A stretch of 64,000 nucleotides of DNA from Algiphilus sp965216485 (GTDB lineage Bacteria; Pseudomonadota; Gammaproteobacteria; Nevskiales; Nevskiaceae). The position numbers were made by a program, and so were the translations under genes. Below the pieces are notes generated by a model. The model made no database searches, was not told the origin of the DNA, and saw only the letters and a list, made by a program, of their open reading frames with translations. The stretch spans positions 2,046,001 through 2,110,000 of the forward strand of contig NZ_OZ244162.1 in NCBI RefSeq assembly GCF_965216485.1. Direction: 5' to 3'. Below, piece by piece: positions 26,395 to 35,177 of this stretch (position 1 is its first letter; the number at the start of each line of letters is the position of its first letter).

Positions 26395-27990
26395 TCAGCG
26401 CAGTTGCAAGTAGGGCGCACTGGCGAGCAGTGCAATGATCAGCGGTGCGAGCGCGCGCAGCGTGCCCGGGCTTTGTGGCGACGTGGCGCTGCCACCGATC
26501 TCGCCCACGAGGTAGTCGATGATGCGGTTGCGGTCGGGATCCGCGATCGCACGCACCACAACGCGTGCCGCGGCCATGTCGACCGCGTCCGCGACCGTCT
26601 CGGCCGTTGCCACGGTAGCCGCCAGATCAATGGCGCCCGTCTCCGCAAGGGCCGTCAGACCGAGGGCAATGCGCCAACGGTTAAGCAGGCCACTGGTGGA
26701 CCGCCAGAAAGCGCCCTCGTCCGGATAGCCGTCCGGCGGCGCCCAGAAGAAGGGGACCTGCCCGAGAATGTCGAGCATGCCGTAGATCAGGCGGATGGCC
26801 TCGTCGCTGGGCAAGGTGTCGCTGGCCCGCAGGGTGCGCACCAGCTGTCCCAGAAACTCGACCGGACGGGTGGTCTTGGTATCGGCGGTCGCACGGAACC
26901 CCGGACGCCCCATGGCCGCGCGCAGGGCGGTGGGAATATCGCCGCCGCTCCCCGCGAAGGCAGCGGCCACGGCCTCGACATCACTGGTATCGGGCGTATC
27001 GGCCAGAAAGCGTCGGCAGATGCGTTCTGCAACATGGCGCGCGGTCGACGGGTGTGCGGCCAGCAGATCAAGGACGATCTCCCCATCACGCTGCCCGCCA
27101 CTGGCGGGGATCGTCGTGCCCAGGACCTGCTTCTCGTCATCGTCATGCAGCGCCGGGATGAAGCGGAAACGGCCGGTGCGGAAATCGAGCGACCAGCCAG
27201 TGAAGCAGCGCGCGACTTCCTTGACATCGTCCTCGCTAAAGCCGCCGTCCACCCCCAGGGTATGCAGCTCCATCAGTTCGCGGGCGTAGTTCTCGTTGGG
27301 AGCCGTGCGCTGATTGAGGAAGTTGTCGAGATAGAAGAGCATGGCAGGGCTGCGCGCGGTGGCGCCCAGCAGCGCTCGGAAGCTGCCCATGGCATGCGGG
27401 CGCAGCGTTTCGAAATCATAGGCGGGGTGCAGAATCGGTCCGATGCCGTTGCGGATGTGGATATTGAAGTGGTCACCCCACATTTCCACCATCTGTTCAA
27501 AGAGCTGCCGGGGGCTGTAGAAGCGCCGCAACAGCGTGGCACTGATGAGATCCGCGACCACCTGCTGCTGATTGGCTGGAAAGCCAGCGCGCAATGCCTC
27601 CGGGGTGCGCAAGGCATTCGGAAAGCGAAAGGCAATCGCCTCCTCGACCGCCTGGTCATCGAGCATGTCGTAGCGCAGCTGCGCCTCCAGGTACCCTTCG
27701 ATGTCGTTGCTTGCCTCTGCCATGTGTGCTTGCGACACGCCATAGCTGACCCGGCGCAGCTGCACGTAGGCGGCATCCGGTGCGGGAAGCACTGGGGGCA
27801 TTTCGGTCGGGGGTGGCGTCGAGGCGCCTGTGCCGGCCTCGCTTCCGCCTCCGCCACAGGCGGGCAGCAGCGCGCCCATACCCGCCAGGGCAAGGCCTTT
27901 GCCGGTCCCTTCAAGAAAGGCGCGGCGATGCAGTGCAAAGGGGAAGGGCGCGGGGATAGCGGCCTGCGGACGAGCGCGATCAAAGGGCAT
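26395..27990 (-). CDS. DUF1800 family protein with twin-arginine signal
   Basis: A 531-residue DUF1800 protein. The N-terminus has HRRAFLEGTGKGLALAG followed by LLPACGGGG, consistent with Tat export and lipidation at the Cys. Conserved stretches include WGDHFNIHIRNG, NENYARELMELHTLGVDGG and CFTGWS, which are characteristic of the family. DUF1800 and DUF1501 genes are commonly adjacent and thought to encode a secreted pair; function is not established. The ATG at 27990 is chosen because it precedes the signal peptide; a GTG at 28035 is in frame. The pair interrupts trpB-trpA. Confidence 0.83.
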   Translation of the reverse strand: MPFDRARPQAAIPAPFPFALHRRAFLEGTGKGLALAGMGALLPACGGGGSEAGTGASTPPPTEMPPVLPAPDAAYVQLRRVSYGVSQAHMAEASNDIEGYLEAQLRYDMLDDQAVEEAIAFRFPNALRTPEALRAGFPANQQQVVADLISATLLRRFYSPRQLFEQMVEMWGDHFNIHIRNGIGPILHPAYDFETLRPHAMGSFRALLGATARSPAMLFYLDNFLNQRTAPNENYARELMELHTLGVDGGFSEDDVKEVARCFTGWSLDFRTGRFRFIPALHDDDEKQVLGTTIPASGGQRDGEIVLDLLAAHPSTARHVAERICRRFLADTPDTSDVEAVAAAFAGSGGDIPTALRAAMGRPGFRATADTKTTRPVEFLGQLVRTLRASDTLPSDEAIRLIYGMLDILGQVPFFWAPPDGYPDEGAFWRSTSGLLNRWRIALGLTALAETGAIDLAATVATAETVADAVDMAAARVVVRAIADPDRNRIIDYLVGEIGGSATSPQSPGTLRALAPLIIALLASAPYLQLR

Positions 27991-28167
27991 GGCAACGATT
28001 CCAGAACGGGCAGGGCAAGGGACGAACTCCACCACGCGCGATGCGGGAGGAGGCGGGGCTTCATGGACTGATACACAGTGGAGCCGGAATTCCTGCAGCG
28101 CGCCTTGATCTGCCGCACCAACGGCGGATGCAAGGGGTCAAACGCGCACGCAGTCGGGCATCCGGGA

Positions 28168-28173
28168 TAAAAT
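28168..28173 (+). promoter_or_regulatory. Candidate -10 box for trpA
   Basis: TAAAAT lies 30 bases before the trpA start in the 207-base gap separating it from the divergent DUF1800 gene. No convincing -35 is seen at the right spacing. Because trpB cannot be co-transcribed directly into trpA here, a promoter in this gap is expected; this box is only the best-looking candidate. Confidence 0.3.
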
Positions 28174-28203
28174 TCGCGCCCCTGTCATCCGAGCGCCATG
28201 CGC

Positions 28204-29013
28204 ATGAGTCGCATCACGACAACCCTGGACCGGCTGCGCGCCGAAGGCCGCAAGGCCCTGGTGCCCTTCATCACTGCCGGGGACCCGCATCCGGACCACA
28301 CCGTCGGCTTCATGCATGCGCTGGTGCGCGGCGGCGCCGACATCATCGAGCTGGGTGTTCCTTTCTCGGACCCCATGGCCGATGGTCCGGTGATCCAGAA
28401 AGCCTGCGAGCGCGCATTGCGCGCTGGAACGAGCTTGCGCGGGATTCTTGAACTGGTGCGGCAGTTCCGCGTCGAGGACTCCGAAACCCCCGTGGTGCTC
28501 ATGGGCTACCTGAACCCCATCGATGCGTTTGGCCTGGACGCCTTTGGCGAGGCGGCGCGCGACGCCGGCGTGGATGGCGTGCTGATCGTCGATCTGTCCA
28601 TTGAGGAAGCCCCGGAAACGGCACCGCAACTCCACGGCTATGGGCTTGACTGCATCTTCCTGCTGGCGCCGACCAGCACGCCGGAGCGGATGGAGGCCGT
28701 GGCGGGCTACGGTTCCGGCTATGTGTACTACGTGTCGCTCAAGGGGGTCACCGGCTCCAGCCAGCTGGATCCGGAGGATGTCGCTGAACACGTGCGCGAG
28801 ATTCGCGCCCACCTCGAACTGCCGGTTGCTGTCGGATTCGGCGTCCGCGACGCGCAGAGCGCGCAGGCGGTGGGTCGCTGTGCGGACGGTGTCGTGGTCG
28901 GCAGCGCGCTCGTGCAGCGCGTGGCCGATCTGTCCGAGACCCCGGAATCCATCCCTGAAGTGCTGGAAACGACCGTTCGCGCGTTGCGTGACGGTCTTGA
29001 TGCGCTAGCATGA
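28204..29013 (+). CDS. trpA: Tryptophan synthase alpha subunit
   Basis: Cleaves indole-3-glycerol phosphate and channels indole to TrpB. The 269 residues match the usual 268. Seen are FITAGDP, the catalytic Glu in IELGVPFSDP, the Asp in ADGPV, and the phosphate-binding VGFGV and VVGSAL. The ATG at 28204 (MSRI) aligns with relatives; an ATG at 28198 is possible. It is separated from trpB by the DUF1501/DUF1800 pair on the opposite strand, and accD follows 51 bases later. Confidence 0.95.
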   Translation: MSRITTTLDRLRAEGRKALVPFITAGDPHPDHTVGFMHALVRGGADIIELGVPFSDPMADGPVIQKACERALRAGTSLRGILELVRQFRVEDSETPVVLMGYLNPIDAFGLDAFGEAARDAGVDGVLIVDLSIEEAPETAPQLHGYGLDCIFLLAPTSTPERMEAVAGYGSGYVYYVSLKGVTGSSQLDPEDVAEHVREIRAHLELPVAVGFGVRDAQSAQAVGRCADGVVVGSALVQRVADLSETPESIPEVLETTVRALRDGLDALA

Positions 29014-29064
29014 CGCACCGCACATCGTCATAGCCCGAAACGGGCGCTTGGGAGCAAAGCGAAG

Positions 29065-29940
29065 GTGAACTGGCTCGACAAGATTCTGCCGTCGCGCATC
29101 GATACCAGCGAGACGGAACGCAAGAAGAGCGTCCCCGAAGGTCTTTGGACCAAGTGTGACGAGTGTCAGTCGGTTCTCTACCGCGCCGAGCTGGAGCGTA
29201 CGCTGCGCGTCTGCCCGAAGTGTGGCGCGCATCGCCCCATCGGCGCGCGAGCGCGCATCGACAGCTTTCTCGACGCGGATGGCGAGCGCCAGGAGATCGG
29301 TGCCGCGCTGCGGCCCAGCGACCCGCTTCGCTTCCGCGACACCAAGAAGTATCGCGACCGGCTCAGCGAGGCCTACAAGAGCTCCGGCGAGAACGACGCT
29401 CTGGTGGCGGTCAAAGGCCACCTCCAGGCCATGCCGGTCGTGGTCACTGCCTTTGAGTTCTCTTTTCTCGGCGGCAGCATGGGCAGCGTGGTCGGTGAGC
29501 GCTTCGTGCGCGCCGTACGACTGTGCGCCGAAGAGCGCATCCCGCTCGTGTGCTTCTCCGCCAGCGGCGGCGCCCGCATGCAGGAAGCCCTGCTTTCGCT
29601 GATGCAGATGGCCAAGACCTCGGCAGCGCTGGCGATGCTGGCAGACCGTGGCGTGCCCTTTGTCTCGGTATTGACCCACCCGACCATGGGCGGCGTTTCC
29701 GCCAGCCTGGCCATGCTGGGCGACATCAATATCGCGGAGCCGGGCGCGCTCATCGGCTTTGCCGGCCCGCGCGTCATCGAACAGACCGTGCGCCAAACGC
29801 TGCCGGAAGGCTTCCAGCGCGCGGAATTTCTGCTGGAACACGGCGCCATTGATGCCATCATCGATCGTCGCGAGCTGCGCGGCCGCATCCATCGCATGCT
29901 TGCTCTGCTGACCCACGCGCCGCCGGCCGCGGCGACTTGA
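29065..29940 (+). CDS. accD: Acetyl-CoA carboxylase carboxyltransferase beta subunit
   Basis: Carboxyltransferase half of the first step of fatty-acid synthesis, pairing with AccA (not in this window). The 291 residues have an N-terminal zinc ribbon (Cys31, Cys34, Cys50, Cys53) and a crotonase-fold domain with FSASGGARMQEA and TMGGVSAS. The GTG start follows GAAG and gives the standard MNWLDKILPS N-terminus. It is 10 bases upstream of folC. Confidence 0.96.
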   Translation: MNWLDKILPSRIDTSETERKKSVPEGLWTKCDECQSVLYRAELERTLRVCPKCGAHRPIGARARIDSFLDADGERQEIGAALRPSDPLRFRDTKKYRDRLSEAYKSSGENDALVAVKGHLQAMPVVVTAFEFSFLGGSMGSVVGERFVRAVRLCAEERIPLVCFSASGGARMQEALLSLMQMAKTSAALAMLADRGVPFVSVLTHPTMGGVSASLAMLGDINIAEPGALIGFAGPRVIEQTVRQTLPEGFQRAEFLLEHGAIDAIIDRRELRGRIHRMLALLTHAPPAAAT

Positions 29941-29950
29941 TCGAACAGCG

Positions 29951-31186
29951 ATGACAGGCGCTCGACCGTCGGTGACATGGTCGCTGGCGCAATGGCTCGC
30001 CTGGCTGGAAGCCGGCCCGCGTGGCGGCATCGAACTCGGGCTCGAACGTGTGGCGCGCGTGGCCCAGCGTCTGGCGCTGGCACCGCGCCCTACCGTGACT
30101 GTTGCGGGCACCAACGGCAAGGGCAGTTGCGCACAGGTGGCCTCGGATCTTGGCCAGGCCTGCGGCAAGCGCACCGGCCTGTATACCTCGCCGCACCTGC
30201 TGCATTTCGGCGAGCGCATCCGCATCGACGGCGTTCCGGTCTCGGACGCGCAGCTGGTCATGGCGTTCCAGGCGGTAGAGCGTGCCCGCCAGGACGAGCA
30301 TTTAACTTACTTCGAGTTCACTACCCTGGCGGCACTCTGGGTCTTCGAGACGGAAGCGGTCGAGCTTCGCGTGCTGGAAGTGGGCTTGGGCGGCCGACTC
30401 GACGCCGTCAACGTGGTCGATGCCGATGTGGCGGTGATCACCAGTATCGGCCTCGATCACATGGCCGAGCTGGGGGACACCATCGACGCCATCGCGCCGG
30501 AGAAGGCCGGAGTGGCCCGTGCTGGGCGGCCCGCGATCATGGCCATGGCGGAACCGCCGCGTGCACTGCGCGCCACACTGGAACGGATCGGCGCCGATAT
30601 CCGCCACCCCGACCTCCGCGTTACGCCGCAGGCGCTGGAATTGGCAGGATGGCCGCAGCCCCTGGCACGCCTTCGCGGCTGCAGTGATGCCCTGCAACGC
30701 AATGCCATTGGCGCCCTGCTGGCGTTGCAGGCACTTGGCATCGAGCAATCGATACTGGTGCGGCACTGGCCTACCGTAGCCGAAAGCTTCCAGCTCCCGG
30801 GGCGGCAGCAACGACGGGGAGACCTGTTGCTCGATGTCGCCCACAATCAAGAGGCCGCCGAAGAGCTGGTCTGCGCGCTGCAGGCCTCCAAGCTGGCACC
30901 GTGTTTTCTGGTGCTGGGCATGCTCGACGGCAAGCCGGTAGAGGCGGTGGCGCGCACGCTCGCGCCCGCCTGCCGTGGTTTCATCTGCGTGGATCTGGAT
31001 TCCCCGCGAGCCATCCCCGCATCGCGACTCGCCGAGCGCCTGCGCTTGGCGGGCGTCGCTGTGTCGGGCGTGGCGGCCACCGTGGAAAAGGGCGTGAAAC
31101 AGGCGCGGGCACAAAGCACACCCGGCAGCACCATCGTGGTCACTGGTTCCTTCTTCACGGTGGCAGGGGCGCTACGCGATGCATGA
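29951..31186 (+). CDS. folC: Folylpolyglutamate/dihydrofolate synthase
   Basis: Adds glutamate to dihydropteroate and extends the folate polyglutamate tail using ATP. The 411 residues show the Mur-ligase-type P-loop GTNGKGS, YTSPHLLHFGERIR, the magnesium-binding GLGGRLDAVN and LDVAHNQ near residue 295. Its stop overlaps the next gene by 8 bases. The order accD-folC-SPOR-cvpA-purF is conserved in gammaproteobacteria. Confidence 0.95.
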   Translation: MTGARPSVTWSLAQWLAWLEAGPRGGIELGLERVARVAQRLALAPRPTVTVAGTNGKGSCAQVASDLGQACGKRTGLYTSPHLLHFGERIRIDGVPVSDAQLVMAFQAVERARQDEHLTYFEFTTLAALWVFETEAVELRVLEVGLGGRLDAVNVVDADVAVITSIGLDHMAELGDTIDAIAPEKAGVARAGRPAIMAMAEPPRALRATLERIGADIRHPDLRVTPQALELAGWPQPLARLRGCSDALQRNAIGALLALQALGIEQSILVRHWPTVAESFQLPGRQQRRGDLLLDVAHNQEAAEELVCALQASKLAPCFLVLGMLDGKPVEAVARTLAPACRGFICVDLDSPRAIPASRLAERLRLAGVAVSGVAATVEKGVKQARAQSTPGSTIVVTGSFFTVAGALRDA

Positions 31187-31844
31187 GGCCGAGGCCATTG
31201 CTTTGCGCAATCGCCTCATCGGCGCGGGGGCGCTGTGCGTGCTGGTGTTCATCGTCAGCTTGTTCATCCCCGAGCCGGCAGAGCAGGGCGAGGATCAAGG
31301 GGTGGTGATTGAGCTGGGACCTCGCTCCAGCGTGCCTCTGGAGAGCGCTGATGGGGGTGCGGCCGGCGCTACCGCCTCTGAGCCGGCGGTGTCCGCGCCG
31401 GCACCCCCGGGCCCCACCGGAGCAGCAGAGACAGATGCGTCTCCTCCCGCCGCACAGGCGTCGACCTCAGCGCCGGAGCCCCGACAACCTGCTGTTGCTG
31501 CCGAGGCCGCACCGCCGGCCGAGCCTTCACCGGCGCCGGCGCCGGCGCCTTCGCGCGATGCGACTGCCACTGCCAAGCCGGCAGCCCAGCCCGCGGCGCC
31601 GGCAGCGCCCGGGCGCTGGTGGATTCAGGCAGCCTCCTACAGCGATCCCGAGATGGCACGAGCGGGCCGGAAGCGTGCCACGGCGCGCGGTTTTGATACA
31701 CGCCTGAATGAGGTCCGTATCGATGGAAAAGCCTGGTGGCGCCTGCAGATCGGGCCCTTTGTGGACGCTGCTGCGGCAGAGGCAGCCTTGGCGGAGGTGG
31801 AAGCCGCCGGATTCCGCGGCGCGCGCGCCATCGAACGGCAATGA
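31179..31844 (+). CDS. SPOR domain-containing protein, DedD-like
   Basis: A 221-residue bitopic protein: a short cytoplasmic N-terminus, one transmembrane helix (about 13-31), a low-complexity Pro/Ala-rich linker (about 55-140), and a C-terminal SPOR domain (about 145-220; WWIQAASYSDPEMAR and WWRLQIGPFVDAAAAEAAL). SPOR domains bind denuded glycans at the septum. Its place between folC and cvpA is that of E. coli dedD, so a division role is likely. Confidence 0.88.
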   Translation: MHEAEAIALRNRLIGAGALCVLVFIVSLFIPEPAEQGEDQGVVIELGPRSSVPLESADGGAAGATASEPAVSAPAPPGPTGAAETDASPPAAQASTSAPEPRQPAVAAEAAPPAEPSPAPAPAPSRDATATAKPAAQPAAPAAPGRWWIQAASYSDPEMARAGRKRATARGFDTRLNEVRIDGKAWWRLQIGPFVDAAAAEAALAEVEAAGFRGARAIERQ

Positions 31845-31881
31845 AAGACCGTTCAACGGCGGCGGGGGACTGTCACGCGGG

Positions 31882-31890
31882 TGTTACAAT
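31882..31890 (+). promoter_or_regulatory. Candidate extended -10 promoter for cvpA-purF-metZ
   Basis: TGTTACAAT matches an extended -10 element (TGn followed by TACAAT) 26 bases before the cvpA ATG, in the 72-base gap after the SPOR gene. No -35 consensus is seen, which extended -10 promoters can tolerate. No PurR-like operator was recognised. Confidence 0.45.
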
Positions 31891-31916
31891 CGCGCCGTTT
31901 TCAGCCGGCGGTTGCA

Positions 31917-32450
31917 ATGAACTGGGTTGACTATTGCGTGATCGCGGCCGTCGTGGTTTCGGCCTTCATCGGTGTGCTCCGCGGTTTCGTGCGCGAGGCG
32001 CTCAATCTCAGCAGCTGGGTGCTGGCCGTGGTGGCAGCCATCTTCTTCGGACCTGTCGTCGATGGCTGGCTGGTTGACCTTATTGCGCTGGATCCGGCCC
32101 GACTGATCGCGGCCTATCTGGCGGTCTTCATCGGAACCCTCATCGTCGGCTCAGTCGTCACCTATCTCGTGGCATCCGCCATTCGTGGTACGCCCTTTTC
32201 CGGTGCCGATCGCGCACTGGGGGCCCTGTTCGGAACCGCGCGCGGTCTTTTGCTCGTCATCCTTGTCATCGCCGGAGCCGGCCTCACCGTCCTGGAGCGG
32301 GAGCCTTGGTGGCAGTCGTCGGTGATGATCCAGTCCCTTGAACCCTATGCTGCATGGGCGCGGGAGCAGTTGCCGCGTGAGTGGGTCGAGGACATTCAAC
32401 CGTCAGACAGTGAGCGGGCTGCCTTTCTGGCACCCCTGCTTTCGGAGTAG
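31917..32450 (+). CDS. cvpA: CvpA family inner-membrane protein
   Basis: A 177-residue protein with four hydrophobic segments (about 6-22, 28-45, 61-82 and 102-122) and the CvpA hallmark GFVREALNLSSW in the first loop. CvpA is required for colicin V production in E. coli and has been linked to envelope homeostasis; its biochemical role is unknown. The ATG at 31917 (MNWVDYCVIAA) is the conserved start. purF follows after 5 bases. Confidence 0.92.
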   Translation: MNWVDYCVIAAVVVSAFIGVLRGFVREALNLSSWVLAVVAAIFFGPVVDGWLVDLIALDPARLIAAYLAVFIGTLIVGSVVTYLVASAIRGTPFSGADRALGALFGTARGLLLVILVIAGAGLTVLEREPWWQSSVMIQSLEPYAAWAREQLPREWVEDIQPSDSERAAFLAPLLSE

Positions 32451-32455
32451 CGCCC

Positions 32456-33982
32456 ATGTGTGGCATTGCAGGCATTGTTTCCACCAACGCACCGGTCAAT
32501 CAGGATCTTTTTGATGCATTGACCGTTCTGCAGCACCGTGGGCAGGACGCCGCCGGCATTCTTACCAATGCCGGCAGCAAGCTCTACCTGCACAAGGATC
32601 TCGGCCTGGTGCGCGACGTCTTCCAGCGCGATGAGCAGATGGCGCGACTGATCGGCCACATGGGCATTGGCCACGTGCGCTATCCCACGGCCGGTGAAGC
32701 CAGTGCCGCAGAGGCCCAGCCGCTGTACACCAACATGCCCTACGGCATCTCGATTGCCCATAACGGCAATCTGACCAATACCAAGGCGCTCAAGGACGAG
32801 CTCTTTGCCGATGATCGGCGCCACATCAATACCGATTCCGATTCGGAGATCCTGCTCAACATCTTCGCTCACGAGCTGATGGAGCAGGGCGATGGCCGTC
32901 TGTCGGCCGAGAACATCTTCGCCGCGGTTGCGGAGCTGCACGCACGCGCGCGCGGCGCCTATGCCTGTGTAGCGCTGATCACTGGCTTCGGCATGGTGGC
33001 CTTCCGCGATCCCTTTGGCATCCGTCCCGCCATCCTGGGGCGGCGCAGCGGCCCCAATGGCGACGATTACATGGTGGCCTCTGAATCGGTGGCCCTTGAC
33101 GCTTTGCAGTTCGAGATCATCGGCGATATCGCCCCCGGTGAAGCAGTGGTGGTGACTGCGGATGGCAAGTTGCTGCGCCAGCAGTGCGCTGCCAAACCCC
33201 AGTGCGCGCCCTGTCTGTTCGAGTATGTCTATCTGGCGCGGCCGGACTCCGTGCTCGACGATGTCTACGTCTACAAGGCGCGACTGCGCATGGGCGAAAA
33301 GCTGGGCGACAAGCTGCTGCGCGAATGGCCCGACCACGACATTGATGTCGTGATTCCGGTGCCGGAGTCATCGCGCACCGCCGCCGCCGAGCTGGCCGGC
33401 CGCATCGGCGTGAAGTACCGCGAAGGCTTCATCAAGAACCGCTATATCGGCCGCACCTTCATCATGCCGGGGCAGTCGCTGCGCAAGAAGAGCGTACGCC
33501 AGAAGCTGAACCCGATCGATCTCGAGTTTCAGGACAAGAATGTGCTGCTGGTGGATGACTCCATCGTGCGCGGCACGACCTCGCGCGAGATCATCCAGAT
33601 GGCGCGCGACGCCGGTGCGCGCAAGGTCTACTTCGCATCCGCGGCGCCGCCGGTGCGCTATCCCAACGTCTACGGCATCGACATGCCGACGGCGTCCGAA
33701 CTGGTTGCCAATGGCCTGAGCGAGGCGGAAATCGAGCAGGCACTGCAGGCGGATCGCCTGATCTTCCAGGATCTGGACGATCTGAAGGAGTCCATTCGCG
33801 AGGGCAATCCCAAGCTGGAGCAGTTCGACTGCTCCGTGTTCACCGGCGAATACGTCACGCAGGACATCTCGCGCGACTATCTCGATCAGCTGGAACTGTT
33901 CCGCTCGGATGCGGCCAAAAAGGGCCGCCAGGACAATGGCCCTGGCATGCCGCTGGAAATCCATAACGCTGCCCATGGCTGA
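32456..33982 (+). CDS. purF: Amidophosphoribosyltransferase
   Basis: First committed step of purine synthesis: PRPP plus glutamine to phosphoribosylamine. The 508-residue protein starts MCGIAGIV, so Cys2 becomes the N-terminal nucleophile with no propeptide. The Ntn glutaminase domain is N-terminal, and the PRPP site VLLVDDSIVRGTTSREI is around residue 365. The 3' end overlaps metZ by 8 bases. Confidence 0.97.
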   Translation: MCGIAGIVSTNAPVNQDLFDALTVLQHRGQDAAGILTNAGSKLYLHKDLGLVRDVFQRDEQMARLIGHMGIGHVRYPTAGEASAAEAQPLYTNMPYGISIAHNGNLTNTKALKDELFADDRRHINTDSDSEILLNIFAHELMEQGDGRLSAENIFAAVAELHARARGAYACVALITGFGMVAFRDPFGIRPAILGRRSGPNGDDYMVASESVALDALQFEIIGDIAPGEAVVVTADGKLLRQQCAAKPQCAPCLFEYVYLARPDSVLDDVYVYKARLRMGEKLGDKLLREWPDHDIDVVIPVPESSRTAAAELAGRIGVKYREGFIKNRYIGRTFIMPGQSLRKKSVRQKLNPIDLEFQDKNVLLVDDSIVRGTTSREIIQMARDAGARKVYFASAAPPVRYPNVYGIDMPTASELVANGLSEAEIEQALQADRLIFQDLDDLKESIREGNPKLEQFDCSVFTGEYVTQDISRDYLDQLELFRSDAAKKGRQDNGPGMPLEIHNAAHG

Positions 33983-35171
33983 TTCCCCCGACCACCGCGA
34001 CGACGCTGGCTATGGCGCCGGCACGCTTGGCGTGCGAGGTGCCGAGGCGCGCACGCCCTGGCGCGAGCATTCGCCGGCCATCTTTGCCACATCCAGCTTC
34101 TGCTTCACCTCGGCCGAGCAGGCCGCCGAAATCTTCGCGGAACGCGAAGCCGGCTACGTCTATTCGCGCTTCTCCAACCCCACCGTGGAGGCCTTCGAGA
34201 AAAGGCTGGCCGCAATGGAGGGCGCCGAGGCGGGTATCGGCACCGCCTCTGGCATGAGCGCCATTCTGACGCTGTGCATGGCGCTGTTGTCGAAAGGCGA
34301 CCATGTGGTGGCGTCGCGCACGCTGTTCGGCTCGACCATCTCCTTGTTCGACGGCATCCTGAGCCGCTTCGGCCTGCATTTCAGCTATGTCGATCCCTGC
34401 GATCTCGACGCCTGGCGCAATGCCGTCACCAGCCGTACGCGCATGCTGTTCGTGGAGAGCCCGAGCAACCCGCTGTGTGAGATCGTGGACATACCGGCTG
34501 TTGCCCAGATCGCCCGCGACGCGGACGCCCGTTTGGTGGTGGACAACTGCTTTCTGACACCGGTCTTTCAGCAGCCCATGGCCCTCGGTGCGCACCTGGT
34601 CATGCATTCGGCCACCAAGTATCTGGACGGGCAGGGCCGCTGTGTAGGTGGTGCCATCGTCGGCGACGCGGAGACTGTTGCGGGGACCTTGTTCCGCTTC
34701 ATGCGTACCTGCGGACCGTCGATGAGTCCGTTCAACGCCTGGACCTTCCTCAAGGGCCTGGAAACCCTGCAGGTACGCATGGAAGGGCACGAGGCACGTG
34801 CGCGGCAAGTGGCCGAGGCACTGGACGGCCATCCGCAGGTACGCCATGTCTACTACCCCGGACTGTCCTCCCATCCGCAGCACACGCTGGCACAGCGCCA
34901 GCAGCGCGGCTTCGGAGGAATCGTCAGTTTCGATCTCGCGGATCAGGCGACGGCCTGGCGCTTCATCAATCGCCTGCAGCTGGCGTCGATCACGGCCAAC
35001 CTGGGTGACACGCGCACGACGGTGACGCACCCGGCCTCGACCACCCACATGCGCATCGGGCCCGAGGCGCGTGCCCGCGCCGGCATCGGTGACGGGCTGG
35101 TGCGCCTCGCCATTGGCCTTGAGGACGCGGCGGACCTCGTCGACGACATTCGCGCGGCGCTCAAGGCCTGA
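33975..35171 (+). CDS. metZ: O-succinylhomoserine sulfhydrylase
   Basis: PLP enzyme making homocysteine directly from O-succinylhomoserine and sulfide. The 398 residues contain PLP lysine Lys215 in HSATKYLDGQG, the PLP-stacking YSRFSNPT and GIGTASGMSA. It is a Cys/Met-metabolism family member; MetZ rather than MetB is favoured by its position directly after purF, as in pseudomonads. The ATG at 33975 gives MADSPDHRDD; a start at 33909 lies inside purF. Confidence 0.93.
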   Translation: MADSPDHRDDAGYGAGTLGVRGAEARTPWREHSPAIFATSSFCFTSAEQAAEIFAEREAGYVYSRFSNPTVEAFEKRLAAMEGAEAGIGTASGMSAILTLCMALLSKGDHVVASRTLFGSTISLFDGILSRFGLHFSYVDPCDLDAWRNAVTSRTRMLFVESPSNPLCEIVDIPAVAQIARDADARLVVDNCFLTPVFQQPMALGAHLVMHSATKYLDGQGRCVGGAIVGDAETVAGTLFRFMRTCGPSMSPFNAWTFLKGLETLQVRMEGHEARARQVAEALDGHPQVRHVYYPGLSSHPQHTLAQRQQRGFGGIVSFDLADQATAWRFINRLQLASITANLGDTRTTVTHPASTTHMRIGPEARARAGIGDGLVRLAIGLEDAADLVDDIRAALKA

Positions 35172-35177
35172 ACGTCG

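Noticed and set aside
26380..28071. Plus-strand open frame of 563 codons opposite the DUF1800 gene
   Set aside because: The minus strand encodes a full DUF1800 protein with signal peptide and conserved motifs; the plus-strand frame has no recognisable domain.
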